DNA of 14,062 nt from the NCBI GenBank assembly GCA_902494815.1, contig CABUVB010000030.1:1-14062 (forward strand), written 5' to 3'. The notes under the pieces were generated by a model that saw only the letters and a program-made list of their open reading frames with translations, was not told the DNA's origin and searched no databases. The DNA is from an uncultured Collinsella sp. Lineage in GTDB: Bacteria; Actinomycetota; Coriobacteriia; Coriobacteriales; Coriobacteriaceae. Position 1 is the first letter of the stretch, and every line of letters begins with the position of its first letter. The translations under genes were made by a program, and so were the position numbers. This document shows, one piece after another, positions 7,449 to 13,249 of this stretch.

Positions 7449-7742
7449 TGGGATGTGCTTTCCTTTTGCGACCTTTGGCAGAAAGTGCGTTCCAGATTTC
7501 GGCTTCAGAATGGGATGCCGTTTCCGGATCGGCCCTCAGGCGGAAACTACGACCCGGAATTTGGCTCCAAAACGGGATACGCTTTCCCGGTGGCATCTCT
7601 GGCGGAAACTGCATCCCGGAATGAGCTCTCGGAACGGGACACGCTTTCCCATTGGGGCTTCAAACGGAAACCGTGTCCCGGAATCGAGCCTCAGGGTGGG
7701 ACGCATTTTCCGGTAGAGGCCTGGGACGGAAGGCGTGTCCCA
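7449..7742. repeat. Alternating inverted-arm repeat array 3 (a leading half, four full units and a trailing half)
   Basis: A lone right arm at 7449-7464 is followed by left arms at 7479, 7541, 7603, 7665 and 7727 (strict 62-bp period) and right arms at 7511, 7573, 7635 and 7697. The unit at 7479-7540 is a close match to 5671-5732 of array 2 in arms, loop and spacer. The left arm and loop of 7541 resemble those of 5856. It begins 30 bp after the ATPase stop codon; no terminator of the usual form is seen there, so the array's own hairpins may end transcription. Confidence 0.92.
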
Positions 7743-7811
7743 GAATCCGGCTAATCCGATGGCCAGGTGGTTGAGCGAGCGGGCTCCGAGGCTCCATTAC
7801 TGAAAATTCAT

Positions 7812-7840
7812 TTGTTAAACCTGGCAACCGTGGGTAGAAT
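7812..7840 (+). promoter_or_regulatory. Promoter of the putative antitoxin RNA
   Basis: TTGTTA at 7812-7817 and TAGAAT at 7835-7840 are separated by exactly 17 bp. Each hexamer is a good match to the sigma-70 consensus. The expected start is about 7847, at the first base of GACGGCAG. No plausible start codon with a ribosome site follows before the terminator at 7895. Confidence 0.65.
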
Positions 7841-7846
7841 AAAGTC

Positions 7847-7931
7847 GACGGCAGCCCAAGGGTGATAGCTGGGCAGCGCCGTTACTTAGTTCAAGGGGTC
7901 AATGCCTTAACGGCGTCGACCCCTCTTCTTT
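7847..7931 (+). ncRNA. Putative small RNA, candidate type I antitoxin
   Basis: The predicted transcript is about 85 bases. It begins with a hairpin: CGGC (7849-7852) and GCCCA (7854-7858) pair with TGGGC (7870-7874) and GCCG (7878-7881). A single-stranded stretch of about 13 bases follows, then a strong terminator hairpin from 7895. It converges on the minus-strand toxin gene and overlaps its last eight codons and stop (7907-7931). It would be fully antisense to any toxin mRNA that reads through to 7847. This layout is the known txpA/RatA and bsrG/SR4 arrangement, where the RNA pairs with the mRNA tail. The promoter, hairpin and terminator are seen directly; the regulatory role is inferred. 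Confidence 0.55.
7895..7931 (+). terminator. Terminator of the putative antitoxin RNA
   Basis: GGGGTC (7895-7900) pairs with GACCCC (7918-7923) and GCC (7903-7905) with GGC (7912-7914). The bases between can add A-U and U-G pairs, giving an almost continuous 12-bp stem with one mismatch. TCTTCTTT follows from 7924. Confidence 0.75.
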
Positions 7932-8032
7932 TGCTTCGTACGCTGCTTAAGTGCCTCGGAAAGTCCGATAAGCGCCGTGAGGAGCGAGACCAAAGCGGTC
8001 AGGAGCTTCACGAAATCAATCAGATCGGTCAT
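7907..8032 (-). CDS. Small hydrophobic peptide, candidate type I toxin (41 residues)
   Basis: The peptide starts MTDLIDFVKLL, has one continuous hydrophobic helix over residues 4-28 rich in Leu, Ala, Val and Ile, and ends in a basic tail with nine Lys/Arg from residue 29 on. This is the plan of membrane-acting type I toxins of the Fst/TxpA/BsrG or holin-like kind. The start is set at 8032 because GGAGG (8041-8045, minus strand) is 8 bases upstream. An ATG at 8038 is too close to it, and the upstream extension to 8098 has no ribosome site. A + strand RNA gene overlaps the 3' end, and a LexA-like box lies 91 bp upstream, suggesting SOS induction. I recognise no exact family member; toxicity is inferred from shape and context. 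A small membrane peptide with another role, or chance coding opposite the RNA, remains possible. Confidence 0.55.
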   Translation of the reverse strand: MTDLIDFVKLLTALVSLLTALIGLSEALKQRTKQKKRGRRR

Positions 8033-8096
8033 GGGCATCACCTCCCGTCGCATGGAGGGCGCTGCCCGGCACATGGAACTGCCGTCAACAACTGCC

Positions 8097-8126
8097 ATTC
8101 TATCAAAGCGCGGTCATAAATACGAA
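8097..8126 (-). promoter_or_regulatory. Possible toxin promoter (minus strand)
   Basis: On the minus strand, TAGAAT (8102-8097) is a good -10, identical to that of the small RNA. TTCGTA (8126-8121) is a poor -35 placed 18 bp upstream. The start would be near 8090, giving a leader of roughly 58 bases. The -35 overlaps the LexA-like box. Two identical -10 hexamers followed by GACGGCAG suggest the two promoters arose by inverted duplication. Confidence 0.4.
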
Positions 8127-8136
8127 TATATGTTCG
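8123..8136. promoter_or_regulatory. LexA (SOS) box-like palindrome
   Basis: CGAATATATGTTCG differs at one position from the symmetric Gram-positive/actinobacterial SOS box CGAACATATGTTCG. It overlaps the proposed -35 of the minus-strand toxin promoter, where LexA binding would repress. No other minus-strand gene fits as target; the + strand exonuclease starts about 360 bp away and is a less likely one. Confidence 0.55.
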
Positions 8137-8285
8137 ATAATAACAGCAACGTGATTCCCTCGAATAGCAGCCTTTCGTAAGGGCGGCAGAAGACGACGCT
8201 GGGCGATTGGGGATAGACGCGCAGGTCTTCGTCACCGAAAGCCCGTTTGATTAACCAGCCCTCTGTAGGTACACTGCATATTGAT

Positions 8286-8332
8286 GGGCTCGGGATGACC
8301 GCTGATTCAAGTCACCGGGCCTAAATCTTTTC
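8286..8332 (+). repeat. Stem-loop repeat, copy 1 (terminator-like)
   Basis: An outer stem GGCTCGG/CCGGGCC encloses an inner TGAC/GTCA pair, followed by TAAATCTTTT. The element is closely related to 9232-9282, including the block CTGA.TCAAGTCA. No + strand gene lies just upstream, so it may be a leftover or a dispersed repeat rather than an active terminator. Confidence 0.6.
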
Positions 8333-8494
8333 CATGCATTTGAATAGAGCGGGCGACTCTCTTGGGGCGGTCTGCATGGCGTGCGACCGGCGCATGGCGT
8401 TGCACCCCGCTTTTGTGTCCGCACGGGCGCCTATCCTTACGGCAATGTAGCCGCTTATGTAACAAGCGGCAGTTGACGGAGAAAGGCCCTAATC
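8333..8494 (+). other. Leader region of the exonuclease gene with possible RNA structure
   Basis: GGGG (8364-8367) and GGTC (8369-8372) can pair with CCCC (8405-8408) and GACC (8385-8388), followed by TTTTGTG; this may be an attenuator. A perfect 7-bp hairpin, GCCGCTT/AAGCGGC with a 7-base loop, lies at 8450-8470 just before the ribosome site. I see no convincing promoter and no gene of its own. Confidence 0.3.
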
Positions 8495-9229
8495 GTGTCA
8501 GCTGAAAAGACGCCGTGTATCTCGGCTATCGATACGACGAACTTTGCGCGCCAGATCGTGCTGGACTTTGAGTTTGCGCCGGTGCCAAAGCAGCGCCAGC
8601 GCCGTGGGCTGCGCAACGAGATTATCGAGGTCGGCGCCGTCAAGCTCGACTATCACGGCAACGTTATGGGCGAGCTCTCGCAGTTTGTGCAGACGGAATT
8701 TACCGAAGGCGTTGCGTTCCCTGTCCGCGAGCTTACGGGGATATCAGCCGTGGACACCGCGATGGCCGATCCGCTCTGTGTGGTGATCAAAAGGCTCAGC
8801 GATTGGATCGGTCGCTACTCCGCCCAGATAGTTTGCTGGAGCGGAGCGGATCGTCGACAGCTTTTGACCGAGTGCCAGGCAAAGCGCATCGACCTTTCCG
8901 CATTTCCTACGGACTGGGCCGACCTGCAGGCGTTTTACACCTCGATCATGGATGTGGGCAGCCACGGGTGTGTCTCTTTGAGTGACGCGGCGACGTGGTT
9001 TGGCATCGAGTTCGACGAGTCGACGGGCCACGCCCACAGCGCCTTAGCCGATGCGCGCGTGACCGCCAAGTTGCTCAAGCAGGTGATGGACGGGAACTAT
9101 CACGTGAGCCCGCGCGCCCAGGAGATCCGCCAGCGGTGGGGGATGGGCGAGCGAGCCCAGACGCGCCTCTCCAGCAGGTGCCCCGAGCTGAGCGATCTGC
9201 TGCTGAAGCTGAAGGCGGAGGGGAGGTAG
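8495..9229 (+). CDS. 3'-5' exonuclease, DEDDh (RNase T / DnaQ-like) family
   Basis: A 244-residue cytoplasmic protein with the DEDDh exonuclease pattern: LDFEF with Asp24 and Glu26 (motif I), Asp119 in CWSGADRR (motif II region), and HSALADA with His181 and Asp186 (motif III). EIIEVGAVKLD at 42-52 is the usual second strand of this fold. The sequence between motif I and that strand is longer than in DnaQ epsilon and recalls the KapD/ERI-1-like branch. It should remove nucleotides from 3' ends of single-stranded DNA or RNA using two metal ions. The GTG at 8495 is chosen because GGAGAAAGG (8478-8486) lies 8 bp upstream; no in-frame ATG fits better. It stands alone, flanked by two copies of a stem-loop element, between the toxin-like locus and the restriction operon. 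Whether it belongs to the defence island is unknown. Confidence 0.78.
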   Translation: MSAEKTPCISAIDTTNFARQIVLDFEFAPVPKQRQRRGLRNEIIEVGAVKLDYHGNVMGELSQFVQTEFTEGVAFPVRELTGISAVDTAMADPLCVVIKRLSDWIGRYSAQIVCWSGADRRQLLTECQAKRIDLSAFPTDWADLQAFYTSIMDVGSHGCVSLSDAATWFGIEFDESTGHAHSALADARVTAKLLKQVMDGNYHVSPRAQEIRQRWGMGERAQTRLSSRCPELSDLLLKLKAEGR

Positions 9230-9231
9230 GC

Positions 9232-9282
9232 GGGGCTCCGGGAATGACCTCTGACTCAAGTCAACGGGGCTCATTTTGCTTT
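9232..9282 (+). terminator. Stem-loop repeat, copy 2; probable terminator of the exonuclease gene
   Basis: It starts 3 bp after the exonuclease stop. GGCTCCG pairs with CGGGGCT (with G-U pairs), enclosing TGAC/GTCA, then ATTTTGCTTTC. Compared with copy 1 at 8286-8332, the outer stem bases differ but pairing is kept, which suggests the structure matters. Confidence 0.55.
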
Positions 9283-9303
9283 CTTTGGAGCTTTCTCACG
9301 GGG

Positions 9304-9333
9304 CTGACTTTACTTCGTCTCATTTCGTATAAA
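9304..9333 (+). promoter_or_regulatory. Possible promoter of the hsdRMS operon
   Basis: CTGACT (9304-9309, 4 of 6 to the -35) and TATAAA (9328-9333, 5 of 6 to the -10) are 18 bp apart. The start would be near 9340, leaving an AT-rich leader of about 80 bases before hsdR. Confidence 0.4.
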
Positions 9334-9420
9334 GCGGCTGCTAGATTGCATAGTGATGATAAAATTAATCAACTCAACATCAATAGCTGTCGCTTTGCGC
9401 AATGAGGGGTTCCGAGACGT

Positions 9421-11751
9421 ATGAACGAGTCTGACACACGGCTTAAACTCATTGATCCTGCGATTATGGAGTCGTGGGATCGCAATACCCAAGTCTTCAC
9501 TGAGTATTTCTTTACCAGTGGCGAGATCGTTGTGCGCGGAAGTATGGTCACCCGTAAAGACAAGAAGAAGGCTGACTACCTTCTGATGTATGCTCCGGGC
9601 ATCCCTATCGCAATCGTCGAGGCTAAGGATACGGAGCACACCGTTGATGCCGGTCTCCAACAGGGGATGGGATATGCCCAGCTGCTCGATATTCCGTTTG
9701 CGTACAGCTCAAACGGAAAGGGTTTTGTTGAGCACGATTTTCTTACCGGGAAAGAGCGCACTCTTGCCATGGACGAGTTTCCCGCTCCGGCGGAACTTTG
9801 GACACGATACTCAAAAGCTAAGGGGCTTGAACATCCGTATAGCCAGGAGATTGTGACCGCTCCGTATTACCAGGAGCACGGCGGCAATCATCCTCGCTAC
9901 TATCAGTGCATCGCCATCAATCGTACGCTTGAAGCTATTGCGCGAGGTAAGAATCGCATCTTGCTCGTTATGGCAACGGGAACGGGAAAGACTTTTACGG
10001 CTTTTCAAATCGTTCATCGCTTGCGACAGACTACCGAGGTTCATAAGGTTCTCTATCTGGCGGACCGCAATATTCTCGTCGATCAGACTATAGACGGCGA
10101 TTTCAAGCCTCTCAAGAGGGTTACAACCAAGGTCGTAGGTCGAAAGCTCGATTCTGCTTACGAGGTCTATTTCTCGCTCTACCAACAGCTTGTTGGAGAA
10201 AACGGTGAAGAAATATTCCGCGAGTTCGACTCGGAATTCTTCGATTTGATTATCGTAGACGAGTGCCATCGCGGAAGCGCCGCGGCGGACTCCGCATGGC
10301 GTAAAGTACTCGAGTATTTCAATTGCGCAATTCAAATCGGAATGACGGCCACGCCAAAGGAGACTGAAGAGGTTTCAAACATTACCTACTTCGGCGAACC
10401 TGTCTATACCTACTCCCTTAAACAGGGTATCGAGGATGGCTTTCTTGCCCCGTATAAAGTTATTCGCCCTAAGCTGAACGTCGACATTTACGGATACCGT
10501 ACTGAGGAAGGCACCGTGGATGATCGCGGCGAAGCTCTGCCCAAACGTGTTTTCGAGAAGCAGGACTTCGACAGCGAGATCGTCATCAAAGAGCGCTACG
10601 AGGAAGTTGCCAAGCGGATAACTCAATTTCTAAAGGAGACGGATCGTTACTCCAAGACCATAGTCTTTTGCGTTGACATCGAGCATGCCGAAAACATGCG
10701 ACGTGCCCTTGTAAACGAGAACGCCGATATCGTAAGAGATCACCCCACCTACATCATGAAGATTACGGGTGACGACAGGGAAGGTAAGGCTCAGTTAGAT
10801 AACTTCATCGACCCCGACGAGAAATACCCGACCATCGTTACGACTTCGAAGCTTCTCACCACTGGCGTTAATTGCAAGACGTGTAAGGTAGTCGTGCTCG
10901 ACAACAAGTTCGGTGAGCACGGAATGACGGAGTTCAAGCAGATTATCGGCCGCGGAACCCGTATCTGTGAGGACTACGACAAACTCTATTTCACTATCCT
11001 CGATTTTCGTGACGCATCGCGTTTGTTCGCAGATCCCGAGTTCGATGGTGAGCCTGTTGTTGTGTTTGAGCCTAATCCGGGTGACCCCATTGCGGACCCG
11101 GGTCCCGGCGGCAATGGCGGCAGCCCCGTCCCGCCTCCGCCTCCAATCGTAGACCCACCCGTATTACCGCCGGACGATCCGTCCTCCCATGTGAAATATC
11201 ACGTTCATGGGGCCGACGTCTATGTAGTGTCGGAGATGGTGCAGTATTACTCCTCCGATGGCCTTCTTGTAACTGAGAGCCTTAAGGACTATACGCGAAA
11301 AAACATTCTCGGCGAATACGACACTCTTGACCACTTCCTAGCGGCGTGGAACTCTGAACATAAGAAACAAGCGATTATCGATGAGCTGCGCGCGCGTGGC
11401 GTATTCCTGGATGAGCTGCGGCTCGAGACTGGACAGGAGCAAATGAGCGACTTTGACCTCATTTGCCACATTGCTTACGACCAGAGACCTCTTACGCGCA
11501 GCGAGAGAGCCAATAGTGTCAAGAAAAAGGGCGTGCTCTATGAGTATGCCGGCGTCGCGCGTGAGGTCCTTGAAGCGCTTCTCGACAAATATGCGACGTC
11601 GAACCTCGTAGACTTGGACGACACCCACGTCCTCGACCTCGAGGAATTCCGTCGGTTTGGCAGCCCAATGAAGATCGTCGCCGCATTCGGCGGCAAACAA
11701 CAGTACATTCAGGCAGCGCAGATGCTCGAGGACGAGCTCTACATCGCATAG
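9421..11751 (+). CDS. hsdR: Type I restriction enzyme, motor/nuclease subunit HsdR (EcoEI-like)
   Basis: A 776-residue cytoplasmic subunit that translocates DNA with ATP and cleaves it when the target is unmodified. The N-terminal nuclease domain shows Asp52, then IVEAKD with Glu67 and Lys69 and the QxxxY motif (QGMGY, 81-85). Helicase motifs follow: Walker A ATGTGKT (185-191), DECH (280-283), TATP (309-312) and GRGTR (510-514). Residues about 552-590 form a Gly/Pro-rich linker with a run of five prolines, and a C-terminal domain of the EcoEI_R_C type ends the protein. The ATG at 9421 is the first in frame after a stop at 9403; GAGGGG (9404-9409) lies 11 bp upstream. It is followed 19 bp later by hsdM in the same operon. 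GC is clearly lower than in the xdhD operon. All catalytic motifs are intact, so the enzyme is probably active. Confidence 0.93.
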   Translation: MNESDTRLKLIDPAIMESWDRNTQVFTEYFFTSGEIVVRGSMVTRKDKKKADYLLMYAPGIPIAIVEAKDTEHTVDAGLQQGMGYAQLLDIPFAYSSNGKGFVEHDFLTGKERTLAMDEFPAPAELWTRYSKAKGLEHPYSQEIVTAPYYQEHGGNHPRYYQCIAINRTLEAIARGKNRILLVMATGTGKTFTAFQIVHRLRQTTEVHKVLYLADRNILVDQTIDGDFKPLKRVTTKVVGRKLDSAYEVYFSLYQQLVGENGEEIFREFDSEFFDLIIVDECHRGSAAADSAWRKVLEYFNCAIQIGMTATPKETEEVSNITYFGEPVYTYSLKQGIEDGFLAPYKVIRPKLNVDIYGYRTEEGTVDDRGEALPKRVFEKQDFDSEIVIKERYEEVAKRITQFLKETDRYSKTIVFCVDIEHAENMRRALVNENADIVRDHPTYIMKITGDDREGKAQLDNFIDPDEKYPTIVTTSKLLTTGVNCKTCKVVVLDNKFGEHGMTEFKQIIGRGTRICEDYDKLYFTILDFRDASRLFADPEFDGEPVVVFEPNPGDPIADPGPGGNGGSPVPPPPPIVDPPVLPPDDPSSHVKYHVHGADVYVVSEMVQYYSSDGLLVTESLKDYTRKNILGEYDTLDHFLAAWNSEHKKQAIIDELRARGVFLDELRLETGQEQMSDFDLICHIAYDQRPLTRSERANSVKKKGVLYEYAGVAREVLEALLDKYATSNLVDLDDTHVLDLEEFRRFGSPMKIVAAFGGKQQYIQAAQMLEDELYIA

Positions 11752-11770
11752 AGAAAGGTAACGATAGCAA

Positions 11771-13249
11771 ATGGCACTGGGATCTCTCGTAAAGACCCTG
11801 CAGAACATCATGCGCAAAGACGCCGGCATCAATGGCGATGCGCAGCGCATTGAGCAGATGACTTGGCTTTTCTTCCTCAAGATTTACGATGCCAAGGAGC
11901 AGGAGTGGGAGTTTCACGATGACTCCTATCAGTCCATCATCCCCGAGCGCCTGCGCTGGTATAGCTGGGCGCACGATGCGAAAGACGGCAAGGCGCTTAC
12001 TGGCGATGAGCTTCTCGACTTTGTGAACAATGATCTATTCAAGACTCTTGAGAGTCTTGAGCTTGCACCTGATGCGCCTTTGCGACACGTCGTCGTCAAG
12101 GCTGCTTTTACTGACGCCAACAACTACATGAAGGATGGGATTCTACTTCGTCAAGTCATCAACGAGATTGACGAGTCGGTTGATTTTACCGAGTACAAAG
12201 AGCGCCACGCCTTCGGTGAAATTTACGAGACCATCCTGAAAGACTTACAGTCCGCGGGTAATGCCGGCGAGTTTTACACGCCCCGAGCGGTGACTGACTT
12301 TATGGCCCAGGCACTTGCGCCCAAGCTCGGCGAGACTGTGGCTGACTTCGCGTGTGGCACGGGCGGCTTTTTGACGAGCGCCCTCAAGATTCTCGACTCC
12401 CAGGTTCAGACTCCAGCCGATCGTGAACTCTATGCAAGATCGGTCTACGGCATCGAGAAGAAGCAGCTCCCTTACCTGCTGTGCGTGACCAACATGCTGT
12501 TGCACGATATCGATAATCCTGAAGTCTTTCACGATAACTCTCTCGAGAAGGATGTTCGCGAGTGGAAGCACAAGCCTGACGGCCAGTTTGACGTCGTACT
12601 TATGAACCCGCCCTATGGCGGGTCCGAGAGTGCATCGGTGCAAAACAACTTCCCTGTTGCACTCCGTAGCTCCGAGACCGCAGATCTATTCCTTGGACTC
12701 ATTCTTTATCGTCTTAAGCGAGGCGGCCGCGCTGCTGTTATCATTCCGGATGGTTTTCTCTTTGGCCAGGATAGTGCAAAGACGGAGATCAAGCGTCGCC
12801 TGCTTGAGGACATGAACTTGCATACTGTCTTGCGCCTTCCACAGAGTGTTTTCGCTCCGTACACGAGCATCACTACTAACGTTCTGTTCTTCGATAATAC
12901 GGGGGCCTCTGAGGGCGTTTGGTTCTATCGCATGGACATGCCCGAGGGGTATAAACACTTCTCTAAGACCAAGCCCATTAGGATCGAACATTTTGCACCT
13001 GTAAAGGAATGGTGGGAGAACCGTCGGGATATCGAGGAAGACGGCAATCCCAAGGCCAAGTACTATACGGTTGACGAGTTGCGAGACGGCGGTTTTAACT
13101 TTGACGTGTGCGGCTATCCTCACGAGGAAGAGGAGATCTTACCGCCTGACGAACTGATCAGGAACTACAAAGAAGAGCGCGCTAAGCTCGATGCCGAGAT
13201 TGACCAGAAGCTTGCTCGTATTTGCGAGATTCTTGGGATTGAGGCGTAG
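11771..13249 (+). CDS. hsdM: Type I restriction-modification DNA methyltransferase subunit HsdM
   Basis: A 492-residue N6-adenine methyltransferase that protects host DNA in complex with HsdS and forms the restriction complex with HsdR. The HsdM N-terminal helical domain (AQRIEQMTWLFFLKIYD, 24-40) is followed by GEFYTPRAV (166-174), the SAM-binding motif I ADFACGTGGF (191-200) and the catalytic motif IV NPPY (279-282). The C-terminal part ends in a charged helix that normally contacts HsdS. Length is usual for the family. An AGAAAGG ribosome site (11752-11758) lies 12 bp before the ATG. The stop codon at 13247-13249 is directly followed by the ATG of hsdS, so translation of the two is probably coupled. 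No defect is visible. Confidence 0.94.
   Translation: MALGSLVKTLQNIMRKDAGINGDAQRIEQMTWLFFLKIYDAKEQEWEFHDDSYQSIIPERLRWYSWAHDAKDGKALTGDELLDFVNNDLFKTLESLELAPDAPLRHVVVKAAFTDANNYMKDGILLRQVINEIDESVDFTEYKERHAFGEIYETILKDLQSAGNAGEFYTPRAVTDFMAQALAPKLGETVADFACGTGGFLTSALKILDSQVQTPADRELYARSVYGIEKKQLPYLLCVTNMLLHDIDNPEVFHDNSLEKDVREWKHKPDGQFDVVLMNPPYGGSESASVQNNFPVALRSSETADLFLGLILYRLKRGGRAAVIIPDGFLFGQDSAKTEIKRRLLEDMNLHTVLRLPQSVFAPYTSITTNVLFFDNTGASEGVWFYRMDMPEGYKHFSKTKPIRIEHFAPVKEWWENRRDIEEDGNPKAKYYTVDELRDGGFNFDVCGYPHEEEEILPPDELIRNYKEERAKLDAEIDQKLARICEILGIEA

Larger units (their letters stand above)
7847..8086. repeat. Nested inverted repeat linking the small RNA and the toxin leader
   Basis: GACGGCAG (7847-7854) has its reverse complement at 8079-8086. 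GGGCAGCGCC (7871-7880) has its reverse complement at 8058-8067. The order is nested, so the small RNA and the toxin mRNA leader begin with the same two sequence blocks. A full-length toxin mRNA could pair its 5' leader with its own 3' tail over these 18 bp, enclosing the ribosome site and the coding region. Confidence 0.65.

Noticed and set aside
4010..7742. CRISPR array
   Set aside because: Arms alternate in orientation, are imperfect, and the variable segments resemble each other; no cas genes are nearby.
7907..8098. Longer 63-residue form of the small peptide
   Set aside because: The ribosome site GGAGG lies inside the extension and correctly serves the ATG at 8032; no ribosome site precedes 8098.
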